From Tepiditoga spiralis (lineage in GTDB: Bacteria > Thermotogota > Thermotogae > Petrotogales > Petrotogaceae): a DNA stretch of 64,000 nt. The DNA is taken from NCBI RefSeq assembly GCF_014701195.1, contig NZ_AP018712.1, positions 1,692,501-1,756,500 on the forward strand, in the 5' to 3' direction. Positions 8,286 to 16,659 of this stretch are shown in pieces. A model generated the notes under the pieces. The model was not told the DNA's origin and did no database searches. It worked only from the letters and a program-made list of their open reading frames with translations. Within the stretch, counting starts at the first letter, position 1. Each line of letters begins with the position of its first letter. Both the position numbers and the translations under genes were made by a program.

Positions 8286-9473
8286 ATGTTAATATTTTCA
8301 GGATTTGATCCATCATCAGGTGCAGGACTCTTACAAGATGTTGCAATAACAAAAATGTTTGGAATAAAAGCCAAATCAATTATTTCAGCAAATACATTAC
8401 AAACAGAAAATGAATTTAAAAAACTTAATTTTAATGAAACACTTGAAGAATTTAATTTATTTAAAAAATTCAATACTATAAAAGTAGGAATGGCAAATTC
8501 AAATCAATTAAAAATATTGAGAAATACGTATAAAGATGCAAAAATAATTTGGAATCCTATTTTAAAAACGAGTACTAATTATAAAATAATTTCTGCTGAA
8601 GAGGTTATTAATGGTTCAAAATATGTAGATCTTTTAATTATGAATTCAGACGAAGCTAAAGAAACAGGAATAAAAGAAGATATCATAATAACGGGTGGAC
8701 ATTTAAATGAAGAAAATATTATGGTTACTTATAACAATAAGAAATTTTATTCTAAAAAATATAATAAGGCTCTTCACGGAACAGGGTGTGTATTTTCAAC
8801 CTTAATAGCTTCTCATATACATTTAGGATACACTATTGAAGAAGCAATAAAAATGTCTTTAAAGTATATAGATATGTTTATAAAGAATTCTAATACTTAT
8901 GTTGAAACTGAAGAACATACAATGCAATGGCATAGAAAGTATATAATAGATACTTTATGGGAAATAAAAGATAAAATAATTCTTTTAGGAAAGTATACAA
9001 TTCCAGAAGTTGGACAAAATATAGTATATGCATTACCAAATGCAACAGAACAAGAACATGTAGGGAAATTTCCTGGAAGAATACATAAATTGGGAAATGA
9101 AATTAATTTTATACATGAACCAGCATTTTTTGGAACAAGTCATATGGCTAGAGCTGTAATTGCAACTATGAAATATTTTCCTTGGATAAGATCTGCCATG
9201 AATGTTATTTATAATCCTGAATTTATAAAAAAAGCAAAAGAAAAAGGATATTCCGTTTATCATTTAGATCGCTATAAAGAACCTGAAGAATTAAGAAAAA
9301 TAGAAGGATTATCAATTCCATATGGATTATCTGATATTTATAATGAAACAAATAAACCTGTTGACTTTGTTTGGGATGAAGGGTTTCCAGGAAAAGAAGC
9401 TATGATACGTGTGTTTGGTAGAGATCCTAAAGAAATAATAAATAAAGTTAAAGACGTGGTATTCAATGATTGA
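8286..9473 (+). CDS. thiDN: Fused HMP/HMP-P kinase ThiD and thiamine-phosphate synthase ThiN
   Basis: 395 residues. The N-terminal part (about 1-210) is ThiD: FSGFDPSSGAGLLQD at the start and HGTGCVFST as the anion-hole/ATP site. The C-terminal part (about 215-395) is ThiN: PNATEQEHVGKFPGRIHK, GTSHMARAVIATM and WDEGFPGKEAMIRVFG. ThiN is the non-orthologous replacement of ThiE known from archaea and Thermotoga, which explains why no thiE is present in the operon. The enzyme would phosphorylate HMP-P and couple it to thiazole phosphate. The ThiD part is shorter than stand-alone ThiD (about 265 residues). It overlaps thiF by 8 bp. Confidence 0.9.
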   Translation: MLIFSGFDPSSGAGLLQDVAITKMFGIKAKSIISANTLQTENEFKKLNFNETLEEFNLFKKFNTIKVGMANSNQLKILRNTYKDAKIIWNPILKTSTNYKIISAEEVINGSKYVDLLIMNSDEAKETGIKEDIIITGGHLNEENIMVTYNNKKFYSKKYNKALHGTGCVFSTLIASHIHLGYTIEEAIKMSLKYIDMFIKNSNTYVETEEHTMQWHRKYIIDTLWEIKDKIILLGKYTIPEVGQNIVYALPNATEQEHVGKFPGRIHKLGNEINFIHEPAFFGTSHMARAVIATMKYFPWIRSAMNVIYNPEFIKKAKEKGYSVYHLDRYKEPEELRKIEGLSIPYGLSDIYNETNKPVDFVWDEGFPGKEAMIRVFGRDPKEIINKVKDVVFND

Positions 9474-10374
9474 TATTGAATATTTTGATCGCCAATTAAA
9501 GTATATTGGTTTAAATAAGATGAAAGAAATATTTAATACTAAAATAAGTATAAAAGATGATTTATCTCAAAAAATATTAAAAAATTGTGGATTTAACATT
9601 ATAGATTTAGAAGAAAACACACATGGATTTACAATTAAATTAATAGAAAATAATATAACAGTGTCTTTTAACAAATACAAAGAAATAGAAAAAACTGTAG
9701 ATATTCCAAAAGAAATCTGTTCAGCATTGATTTCAACTTTAATAGTATCCAATTTACTTTTTAATACTAAACAAATATCAATACCACATTTTAAATTTAA
9801 TTTAGAAGCAAAAAATGCAGTAGTAATTGGAGCAGGTGGACTTGGAAATCCAGTTTCTTATGTATTAAATAAAAATAAAATACCTTTTTGTATAATAGAT
9901 AAAGATATTGTTGAAAAATCTAATTTATCCAGACAATTTTTATTTGATAAAAAAGATATAAAAAAGTATAAATCAAAAGCAATAAAAGATAAATTAAATT
10001 ATTGTATTGAATCAAAAGAAATAGAATTAACAGAAAAAAATTTAGATATATTAAATAAATACGAAATCATATATTCGTGTGTAGATAATTTGAAAACAAG
10101 ATACATATTGTCTGATTTTTGTAAAAAGAACAATAAAACATTCATTGATAGTGGAGTTGCTGGTAGCATATGTACAATATATAAAAATATTGATCTAAAT
10201 AAAATTATGAATACAGATGATAAAAATGCATTGAACACTTGTAATACAGGCATATTACCAACAACAGCAATATTAGGAGGATTTTTACAAGCCTATTCCT
10301 TAAATAATAATTTTTCTATGATTTTTGTAGATTTCAGTATTGGAAAAGTTTTATCTGTAAAAAATATAAATTAA
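9466..10374 (+). CDS. thiF: ThiF-like ThiS adenylyltransferase with N-terminal extension
   Basis: 302 residues. The E1-type nucleotide loop GAGGLGNP is near residue 124 and is followed by the D-x-D-x-V-E-x-SNLSRQ catalytic segment. The protein would adenylate the ThiS C-terminus. Two features are unusual. About 115 residues of unrecognised sequence precede the E1 domain. The paired CxxC zinc motifs of MoeB/ThiF are also not evident: where the second pair is expected the sequence reads TCNTGILPTTA. It is last in the operon and is followed by a strong terminator. Confidence 0.85.
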   Translation: MIDIEYFDRQLKYIGLNKMKEIFNTKISIKDDLSQKILKNCGFNIIDLEENTHGFTIKLIENNITVSFNKYKEIEKTVDIPKEICSALISTLIVSNLLFNTKQISIPHFKFNLEAKNAVVIGAGGLGNPVSYVLNKNKIPFCIIDKDIVEKSNLSRQFLFDKKDIKKYKSKAIKDKLNYCIESKEIELTEKNLDILNKYEIIYSCVDNLKTRYILSDFCKKNNKTFIDSGVAGSICTIYKNIDLNKIMNTDDKNALNTCNTGILPTTAILGGFLQAYSLNNNFSMIFVDFSIGKVLSVKNIN

Positions 10375-10375
10375 T

Positions 10376-10418
10376 AAAAAAGAACAGGAAAATATTAATT
10401 TTTTCCTGTTCTTTTTTT
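10376..10418. terminator. Bidirectional terminator between thiF and the Rpn gene
   Basis: AAAGAACAGGAAAA pairs with TTTTCCTGTTCTTT, with an A run before and a T run after, so it can serve both convergent genes. The far arm reaches the stop of the minus-strand gene. Confidence 0.85.
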
Positions 10419-11373
10419 AAAACTTTTTTTCTAAATCTTCGATTGTTAAATCAAAAATATTAGATATTATTTCATCTAATTTTTCAATGGATAATGTATC
10501 TAATTTTGATATTAAATTATCTATTTTATTCCCAAATTTCTTTTTTAAAAGTTTTTTTGAAATTATTAATTTTTCTTGTTTTATCCCTTTCTCGATCCCT
10601 TTCTCGATCCCTTTCTCGATCCCTTTCTCAATCCCTTTCTTTAAACCTTTTTGAAAACCTTTTTTCATTCCAACTTCTTCTGCATATAATTGTTGATCTA
10701 TCTTATCCATTAATTCTTTTTCTCTTGCTTCATATAATTCTTTTGCTATTCTATCTGAATTTATAAATTCTAATACAGTCATTGCTTTTTTAATTTCTTT
10801 ATTCTTCATGGTTATCACCTCCATGTTTGTATTTTCTGGTTCTTTTAAGAACAATAACCATTCAATTAATTTATCATTTAAGTTTGCTTCTTCTGTTTCT
10901 ATTTTTGGTAGTTCAACAAAATGTACTTCCATTACATCGGTTAATTCTGTATTTTCTTTTATGTCTTTTAATCTATATATGCTATGGTATTTTTTTGTTT
11001 TTAATAAATTAAAGTTTAAAATGTTTATTGTTATTGTTCTTTCTAAACTTATATAGCTCTTGCCTTTTTTTAATTGTTCTGTATACATTTTTCCCCAATA
11101 ATATAAAGTTCTCTTTATCATATTTTTTTCATTTATTAATTGTACTTCAATATTTACATATGTTCCATTATCTAATTTTGCTTTTATATCCAATATGGAT
11201 AACTTATCATTTATTGCAGTTTTTTCTGTGTATGGATTTAATATATCTAAACTCTCTATTTTTTTATTTTCTTCTTTTAATAAAGCATTTAAAAAATCTA
11301 TTAATATGTCTTTGTTTTTTTCACTTCCAAATATTACTTTAAATGCAAAGTCTACTAATGGATTTATATTCAT
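10417..11373 (-). CDS. Rpn family recombination-promoting nuclease / PD-(D/E)XK transposase-like protein
   Basis: 318 residues starting NPLVDFAFKVIFGSEKNKDIL, the signature of the Rpn/YhgA-like (PD-(D/E)XK) family. Catalytic residues are in ILDIKAKLDNGTYVNIEVQL (D and E-x-Q). The C-terminal part is charged and carries a run of KGIE/KGIK tetrapeptides encoded by five near-perfect 12-bp repeats. Family knowledge: Rpn proteins are endonucleases that raise RecA-independent recombination and vary by gain or loss of C-terminal repeats; some act in phage defence. GGGAGGTGG precedes the ATG. It is a single gene. Confidence 0.85.
   Translation of the reverse strand: MNINPLVDFAFKVIFGSEKNKDILIDFLNALLKEENKKIESLDILNPYTEKTAINDKLSILDIKAKLDNGTYVNIEVQLINEKNMIKRTLYYWGKMYTEQLKKGKSYISLERTITINILNFNLLKTKKYHSIYRLKDIKENTELTDVMEVHFVELPKIETEEANLNDKLIEWLLFLKEPENTNMEVITMKNKEIKKAMTVLEFINSDRIAKELYEAREKELMDKIDQQLYAEEVGMKKGFQKGLKKGIEKGIEKGIEKGIEKGIKQEKLIISKKLLKKKFGNKIDNLISKLDTLSIEKLDEIISNIFDLTIEDLEKKF
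10583..10642 (-). repeat. 12-bp tandem repeat, five copies, in the Rpn gene
   Basis: The unit ATCCCTTTCTCG occurs three times exactly (10583-10618). A copy ending in CA (10619-10630) and a degenerate copy (10631-10642) follow. On the coding strand it encodes the KGIE tetrapeptide. The 12-bp period keeps the frame whatever the copy number. Confidence 0.95.
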
Positions 11374-11511
11374 TTGTCCACCTCCCTTTTATACTCTTAT
11401 TATATCATATTTATACCTTTTTTTATTAACTTTTGAAATTGACAAGAACATATAATAAATGCTAAAATATAAATTGAATAAAATAAAGCATAAACCTATA
11501 GAGGTGTTTAT

Positions 11512-12273
11512 ATGAAAATAATTGCAATTAACTCAAGTAGAAGAAAAGGTAATACATATAGATTATTAAAAAATGTTTTTGTGGAACTTTTTAAAATAAA
11601 TATTGAAGTAGAAATCATAAATCTTGGAGATTATAATATTCATCCATGTTCGGGGTGTGAACTGTGTATAAAAAAAGATATATGTCCACATAAAGATGAT
11701 GTAGAAAATATAATCAATAAATTAAAAAATGCTGATGGAGTGATTATTAGCAGTCCTGTTTATATTGAAAATGTATCTGGAACATTAAAAACATTATTTG
11801 ATAGATTATGTAAGTGGTATCATAGACCAACTATGATAGGTAAACCCGTTTTAATAATTTCAACAACTGCAGGAAGTGGCTTGAAATCAACCATGAATTA
11901 TATAGAAAAAGTAGCAGTATCTTGGGGAATGAAACCATGTGGGAAAATAGGTAGAAAAATTTCAGATAAAAACTTAATAAAAAACAAAGAAATAAAAGAA
12001 TTTATTTCAACATTAAAAAATAATTCAAGGAATAAAGTTACCTTAAATAGAGCTATTAGATTTCAAATACAAAAAGTTGTTGCAAATAATCTTTTAGAAA
12101 TAGATAAAAATTATTGGGCAAAAAATAATTTGAATGATAAAGACTATTTTTATGATGCTAAAATGGGTCTATTAACTAAACTTATATCTAAACAATTTGG
12201 AAAATTTTTAACAAAAAAAATATTGGAAAACAAAGAAAAGGTAAAAAATAAAAAACAAACAATTGCTAATTAG
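11512..12273 (+). CDS. NADPH-dependent FMN reductase family iron-sulfur flavoprotein
   Basis: 253 residues. The N-terminal flavodoxin-like fold shows the FMN phosphate loop INSSRRKGNTYRLL and the SSPVYIENVSGTLKTLFDR segment. A compact cysteine motif CSGCELCIKKDIC (Cx2Cx2Cx5C, residues about 47-59) matches the 4Fe-4S site of archaeal-type iron-sulfur flavoprotein (Isf). Family knowledge: Isf proteins shuttle electrons between ferredoxin and acceptors such as O2 or peroxide. About 80 C-terminal residues lie beyond the flavodoxin fold. RBS GAGGTG. It is a single gene. Confidence 0.8.
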   Translation: MKIIAINSSRRKGNTYRLLKNVFVELFKINIEVEIINLGDYNIHPCSGCELCIKKDICPHKDDVENIINKLKNADGVIISSPVYIENVSGTLKTLFDRLCKWYHRPTMIGKPVLIISTTAGSGLKSTMNYIEKVAVSWGMKPCGKIGRKISDKNLIKNKEIKEFISTLKNNSRNKVTLNRAIRFQIQKVVANNLLEIDKNYWAKNNLNDKDYFYDAKMGLLTKLISKQFGKFLTKKILENKEKVKNKKQTIAN

Positions 12274-12290
12274 CAATTGTTTGTTTTTTA
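12251..12290. terminator. Bidirectional terminator after the flavoprotein gene
   Basis: An almost perfect palindrome, AACAAACAATTGCTA with its mirror, flanked by A and T runs. It contains the stop codon of the flavoprotein gene and abuts the minus-strand hydrolase stop. Confidence 0.85.
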
Positions 12291-12291
12291 T

Positions 12292-13245
12292 TTACGATAA
12301 AACTTTATTTTTTTTTAAAATTTCAGAATTAAGCCAGTTTATTATATCGGAATAAACTTCATTTTTATTAATTTCATTTAAAATTTCATGTCTTGCATCT
12401 TTATAAAATTTATGTTTTACATTTTTTAATCCAGCTTTTTTGAACAAGTTTAATACCTTTAAAACACCTTTTGTGTTTTCTCCAACTGGATCTTTTTCAC
12501 CGGAAATAATAAAAATAGGTAATTCTTTTGGCGTGTTTTTTACATATTCTATATTATTTATTATAGATATTCCATACAATAAATCTTTAAAAAAACCTGC
12601 TGTACAAACAAATCCACAATGTGGATCATCAATATATTTTTTTACATTTTCTTCATCTCTACTCAACCAATCAAATTCAGTTTTGTTTGGTTGGAATTGC
12701 TTATTAAAGCTTCCAAAAGAAAGTTTATCAAGTTTATAACTTTTTCCTTTTTTTCCAATTTTTTTGATTTCTCTTTTTGTAACGATAAGACCAAAGGTTG
12801 TTTTTAAATTAGAACTATAAGTTGTTCCAGATAAAATTACTCCATTTATTTCATTTCCAAATTTTTGAATATAAGTTCTAGTTAAAAATGATCCCATACT
12901 ATGACCTAATAAAACAATAGGAGTTTCTGGATAATCATTTTTAATCTTTAAAGTCAATTCATGCATATCTTCAACGACTTTATCCCAACCATTATTATCA
13001 TCGAAATAACCAAGTTCATCTTCATTTTTTGCTGTTTTGCCATGACCTCTATGATCATTTGCATAAACGACCATACCTTGATTAATCAATATTTTTGCAA
13101 AGTCAGAATATCTATCCTTGTGTTCAGCCATTCCATGAGAAATTTGAATAATAATCTTTGGGTTATTATTCAGTTTTGGTTCCCACTTTACAGCATTAAT
13201 ACTTTTCCCATCTTTTCCCTTAAAAGTAAATTCGGTAGTTAACAT
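12292..13245 (-). CDS. Alpha/beta hydrolase, monoacylglycerol lipase/lysophospholipase type
   Basis: About 317 residues from the chosen ATG. Motifs in order are QISHGMAEHKDRY (oxyanion region with HGMAEH, typical of monoglyceride lipases), NDHRGHGKT, the nucleophile elbow GHSMGS, the acid in SGEKDPVG and the catalytic histidine in ARHEIL. No signal peptide is seen, so it is cytoplasmic. The upstream in-frame ATG at 13263 is rejected because AGGAGAG lies 8 nt before the ATG at 13245. A single gene; substrate class inferred from family. Confidence 0.85.
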   Translation of the reverse strand: MLTTEFTFKGKDGKSINAVKWEPKLNNNPKIIIQISHGMAEHKDRYSDFAKILINQGMVVYANDHRGHGKTAKNEDELGYFDDNNGWDKVVEDMHELTLKIKNDYPETPIVLLGHSMGSFLTRTYIQKFGNEINGVILSGTTYSSNLKTTFGLIVTKREIKKIGKKGKSYKLDKLSFGSFNKQFQPNKTEFDWLSRDEENVKKYIDDPHCGFVCTAGFFKDLLYGISIINNIEYVKNTPKELPIFIISGEKDPVGENTKGVLKVLNLFKKAGLKNVKHKFYKDARHEILNEINKNEVYSDIINWLNSEILKKNKVLS

Positions 13246-13348
13246 AAAATTCACTCTCCTCATTAAAAATTAATATTTCTTTTAAGTTAATTATATCATC
13301 GAAAAATTAATTTTATATTACAATATAAAAAAATAGAAAGTATGAATA

Positions 13349-13377
13349 TTGACAAACAATAAAAAAAAATATACAAT
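13349..13377 (+). promoter_or_regulatory. Promoter of the DtxR-type regulator gene
   Basis: TTGACA (13349-13354), 17-bp spacer, TACAAT (13372-13377). The operator-like element at 13379-13397 begins two bases downstream of the -10 box. Confidence 0.75.
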
Positions 13378-13378
13378 A

Positions 13379-13397
13379 TTAGTAGTTTAACCTACAT
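13379..13397 (-). promoter_or_regulatory. Putative iron-regulator operator, site 1
   Basis: TTAGTAGTTTAACCTACAT. It shares the pattern TTAGTAGTTTnnnCTACnT with two further sites at 14109-14127 and 14394-14412 (opposite orientation). GTAG and CTAC form the dyad arms. Its placement next to the -10 box suggests repression by the DtxR-like protein encoded directly downstream (inference). Confidence 0.65.
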
Positions 13398-13410
13398 AAG
13401 GGGGAGTTTT

Positions 13411-14073
13411 ATGGTTTTAAGTGAAAGTTCAGAAAATTATTTAATTGCAATATATGAAAAAGAATTAAATGAAAATATAACTAGAATAAAAGATTTAACA
13501 AAAATATTAAAAGTTAAACATAGTTCAGTGATAGAGGCAATAAAAAAATTAAAACTGGCAGAATATGTAAATTATGAAAAACGTGGATATATAAAATTAA
13601 CCCAAAAGGGAATTTGTAAAGCTCAAAATATTTATAAAAATAGAGTTGCAATTAGGAGCTTTTTAATAAATGTTTTAAATTTAGACCCTGTAGAAGCTCA
13701 AGATATTTCTTGTAAAATGGAACATTTTAAGTCAAAAAAATTAATAAAAACAATGGAATCACTTGAACATTTTTTTGACGAAAATAAACAAATAAAAAAA
13801 CAGTATATAGATTTTACAATAAAATGGTTAAGAAATATATCAGAAGTCAATTTAACTTTAGAACAAATTAAAATTGGAAATAAAGTAAAAGTTGTAGAAG
13901 TTATAGGCGATGAAGCTACAAAAAAGAAATTGATGGTAATGGGAATAACTTCTGGTGTAGAAATTGAAGTAAAAGAAATAGCACCACTTGGCGATCCAAT
14001 TAAATTAAAAGTTAGAGGGTATAATTTAAGTTTAAGAAAGAGTGAAGCAAAAAATATTATTGTCAGTAAATAA
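13411..14073 (+). CDS. DtxR/MntR family metal-dependent regulator with C-terminal FeoA (SH3-like) domain
   Basis: 220 residues. The N-terminal winged helix covers about residues 1-65. The dimerisation/metal-binding domain (about 66-145) contains the ligand segment DISCKMEH, corresponding to the C-x-x-E-H ligands of DtxR. A FeoA-type SH3-like domain fills about 148-220. It is the first gene of the ferrous iron locus and probably represses feoA/feoB when Fe(II) is high. The FeoA domain is strikingly close to the free FeoA encoded at 14428, including long stretches of nearly identical DNA, which suggests domain copying within the locus. Confidence 0.88.
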   Translation: MVLSESSENYLIAIYEKELNENITRIKDLTKILKVKHSSVIEAIKKLKLAEYVNYEKRGYIKLTQKGICKAQNIYKNRVAIRSFLINVLNLDPVEAQDISCKMEHFKSKKLIKTMESLEHFFDENKQIKKQYIDFTIKWLRNISEVNLTLEQIKIGNKVKVVEVIGDEATKKKLMVMGITSGVEIEVKEIAPLGDPIKLKVRGYNLSLRKSEAKNIIVSK

Positions 14074-14081
14074 AAAATTTA

Positions 14082-14127
14082 TTGACAATATTTTTTTATT
14101 ATGTTATAATGTAGTCGAAACTACTAA
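14082..14127 (+). promoter_or_regulatory. Promoter plus operator site 2 ahead of feoA
   Basis: TTGACA (14082-14087), 17-bp spacer and TATAAT (14105-14110) form a consensus promoter. The dyad ATGTAGTCGAAACTACTAA (14109-14127) overlaps the last two bases of the -10 box and is the inverted form of the element found before the DtxR gene. Confidence 0.75.
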
Positions 14128-14155
14128 AATAAGTTTACCTATAGGAGGGATAAAT

Positions 14156-14374
14156 ATGCCGCTTTCTTTTGCTCGAAAAGGAATTTTTTATGTAAAAAAA
14201 ATAAATGTTGGAAAATTTGGAAAAAGAAAATTATCAAAAATGGCTATAATTGAAGGAATAAAGATTGAAGTTCTTTTTGAGAATTTTGGAGGACCCATTC
14301 CAATAATTGTAAAAAATGCCAAATATGCAATAGGACATGGAATAGCCAGTAAAATAGAAGTTGTTGAAGCTTAA
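14156..14374 (+). CDS. feoA: FeoA family protein (first copy)
   Basis: 72 residues with the SH3-like FeoA pattern. This copy is divergent: it lacks the usual MGI-pG-x-xV motif and instead reads MAIIEGIKIEVLFENFGGPIPI, followed by KNAKYAIGHGIASKIEV. Family knowledge: FeoA is a small cytoplasmic partner that binds the FeoB transporter. The start is the ATG at 14156, directly after GGAGGG; an open frame further upstream lacks a ribosome site and overlaps the regulator gene. It has its own promoter and operator. Confidence 0.8.
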   Translation: MPLSFARKGIFYVKKINVGKFGKRKLSKMAIIEGIKIEVLFENFGGPIPIIVKNAKYAIGHGIASKIEVVEA

Positions 14375-14393
14375 TAAAAAAATTTTTTAAATT

Positions 14394-14412
14394 AAGTAGC
14401 TTAAACTACTAA
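14394..14412 (+). promoter_or_regulatory. Putative iron-regulator operator, site 3
   Basis: AAGTAGCTTAAACTACTAA, the same dyad as before the DtxR gene and the first feoA, located in the short gap before the second feoA. No convincing -35/-10 pair precedes it, so it may act on readthrough or a weak promoter. Confidence 0.6.
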
Positions 14413-14427
14413 TATTAGGAGGTAAAA

Positions 14428-14661
14428 ATGATATTAAGTAAATGCAAACCAGGAACTGTAGGAACAGTAGTAAAATTAAATGGTACAATGCATTTAAATC
14501 AAAGATTGACCAGTATGGGAATAACTTCTGGAATAAAGATTGAAGTAAAGAAAACTGCACCACTTGGTGATCCTGTTGAATTAAAAGTTAGAGGATATAA
14601 TTTAAGTTTAAGAAAGAGTGAAGCAAATATAATAGAAATAGATATTGGAGATGGTTTTTGA
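14428..14661 (+). CDS. feoA: FeoA family protein (second copy)
   Basis: 77 residues with the canonical FeoA motif LTSMGITSGIKIEV and the C-terminal VRGYNLSLRKSEA. It is nearly the same as the FeoA domain of the upstream regulator over about 40 residues and also in its DNA. RBS AGGAGG. The stop TGA overlaps the feoB ATG (TGATG), indicating coupled synthesis with the transporter. Confidence 0.9.
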   Translation: MILSKCKPGTVGTVVKLNGTMHLNQRLTSMGITSGIKIEVKKTAPLGDPVELKVRGYNLSLRKSEANIIEIDIGDGF

Positions 14662-16637
14662 TGAGTAAAATTGCACTTTGTGGAAATCCAAATAGTGGAA
14701 AAACATCAATATTTAATGCGCTTACTGGAACTAGACAACATGTAGGCAATTGGCCTGGAGTTACCGTAGAAAAAAAAGAAGGTCATTATACATATAATCA
14801 AGAAAAAATTAAAGTTGTTGACTTACCTGGTACCTATTGCTTAACGGCAAATTCAATTGATGAAAGAATTGCAAGAAATTTTATTGTAGAAGAAATGCCT
14901 GATACGACAATAGTAATAATTGACCAAACTAATATTGAAAGAAATTTATATTTAGTTACAGAAATACTTGAAATGAGAAAAAATGTAATTCTTGTTTTTA
15001 ATATGTCAGATGAAGCTGAAAAACTTGGAATAAAAATAGATTATAATGGTTTAAAAAAAGAATTTGGTGTTCCTATTATAAAAACAATAGCTACTAAAAA
15101 AGAAGGGTTAAATGAACTCAAATCAGAAATAAAAAGAATGGAAAAAAACATTAAAAAACCTAATAAAATTGAATATAGTCAAAAATTTGAAATCTTTGTT
15201 CAAAAAATAGAAAATGAACTTTTAAATGCTGGAGTCAAAAAAGGTGATTTAAGATGGAAAACATTAAAATTAATAGAAGGAGATATTGAAATAAGAGAAA
15301 ATATAAATTCGGGAACTCTAACAAAAATAGATTTAATTATAAGTGAATTACAAAGAGCTTTTAAAAATGATCCAGGAATAGTAGTATCTGAAGAAAGATA
15401 TAAATATATAGCAAAAATAGTTAAAAAATATGTAAAAAGGCCAAAAGAAACTATAAGATTATCTGATAAAATAGATAAAATAATAACTAGTAAACTTTTT
15501 GGATTACCAATTTTTGCATTTATTATGTGGTTAATGTTTCAACTAACTTATTCATTAGGAAATATATTTTTAGATATGATAGATGGATGGTTTGGTACTT
15601 TTGCAGAAAATATAAGTGCTGCTATGCAAACTGCAGGTATTAATAGTTTATTTACTTCTTTTGTTACTGATGGATTAATTGGTGGAGTTGGAAGTGTTTT
15701 AGTTTTTGTTCCAAATATATTTTTCTTATTTCTTTTTATATCATTTTTGGGAGATATTGGATATATGTCAAGAGCAGCTTTTGTTATGGACAGGATAATG
15801 TCATCAATTGGATTAAATGGAAAAGCTTTTATTCCAATGGTTTTAGGTTTTGGATGCTCTATTCCAGCAATTATGGCAACACGAACTTTAGAGTCTAAAA
15901 AAGATCGAATAATAACGACACTTGTTGTTCCATTTATGTCTTGTAGTGCTCGATATCCAGTTTATCTTATTTTTGCCAGTATATTTTTTCCAAAACATGC
16001 AGGAACAGTTATTTTTTCTATGTATATGATTGGTATAGTTATAGCAATTATTTCATCTAAAATATTCAGTAAAAAATTATTTAATGAAGAAAATACAAGT
16101 TTTATAATGGAATTACCTCCTTATAGACTACCAACATTTACTGAAACATTAGGTGAAGCTTTAAAAAGAACTTGGTTATTTATAAAAAAGGCAGGAACAT
16201 TTATTTTTGCAGCAGTAATAATTATTTGGATAATGGCTTCATTACCCTCTGGAGTAGAGTATGCTGGTGAAAATAGTTTTATTGGAATAATTGGTAAAAT
16301 AATTGCACCTATATTTAAACCTTTAGGTTTTGGATTTTGGCAAGTTGCTGTTGCAATACTCTTTGGATTCTTGGCTAAAGAAGTAGTTGTAGGTACTTTA
16401 GGAACTTTATTTGGAGGAGAAGAATTGCTTTCAAATGTACTACCTCAATATTTTAATGCTGCAAGTGCTTTTTCATTGATGGTTTTTGTTTTATTGTATT
16501 TTCCTTGTATTGCAGCAATCGGTGCAATGAAAAGAGAAATAGGGAAAAAATGGACACTGTTTCAAATTTTATTTTCTACTGGTATAGCTTATATTACAGC
16601 TTTAATTGCATATAGGATAGGACTTTTTTTTATTTAA
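14661..16637 (+). CDS. feoB: Ferrous iron transporter FeoB
   Basis: About 658 residues. The N-terminal G-protein domain carries G1 GNPNSGKTS, G2 region NWPGVT, G3 DLPGTY and G4-like FNMSDEAE. A helical linker follows, then the membrane part with two Gate regions (FGCSIPAIMATRT and the following SCSARYPVYLIF) and a C-terminal nucleoside-recognition segment (FLAKEVVVGTLGTLFG). It imports Fe(II) across the inner membrane. ATG at 14661 is preferred; a TTG one codon upstream is also possible. Confidence 0.94.
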   Translation: MSKIALCGNPNSGKTSIFNALTGTRQHVGNWPGVTVEKKEGHYTYNQEKIKVVDLPGTYCLTANSIDERIARNFIVEEMPDTTIVIIDQTNIERNLYLVTEILEMRKNVILVFNMSDEAEKLGIKIDYNGLKKEFGVPIIKTIATKKEGLNELKSEIKRMEKNIKKPNKIEYSQKFEIFVQKIENELLNAGVKKGDLRWKTLKLIEGDIEIRENINSGTLTKIDLIISELQRAFKNDPGIVVSEERYKYIAKIVKKYVKRPKETIRLSDKIDKIITSKLFGLPIFAFIMWLMFQLTYSLGNIFLDMIDGWFGTFAENISAAMQTAGINSLFTSFVTDGLIGGVGSVLVFVPNIFFLFLFISFLGDIGYMSRAAFVMDRIMSSIGLNGKAFIPMVLGFGCSIPAIMATRTLESKKDRIITTLVVPFMSCSARYPVYLIFASIFFPKHAGTVIFSMYMIGIVIAIISSKIFSKKLFNEENTSFIMELPPYRLPTFTETLGEALKRTWLFIKKAGTFIFAAVIIIWIMASLPSGVEYAGENSFIGIIGKIIAPIFKPLGFGFWQVAVAILFGFLAKEVVVGTLGTLFGGEELLSNVLPQYFNAASAFSLMVFVLLYFPCIAAIGAMKREIGKKWTLFQILFSTGIAYITALIAYRIGLFFI

Positions 16638-16659
16638 GTTTATTTTTAGGGGGATAATT

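Noticed and set aside
10583-10642. CRISPR-like array
   Set aside because: Repeats are 12 bp head to tail inside a coding frame with no spacers.
10494-11455. Several plus-strand open frames opposite the Rpn gene
   Set aside because: They are antisense to the well-supported minus-strand gene, rich in Leu/Ser/Phe from low-complexity DNA, with no ribosome sites.
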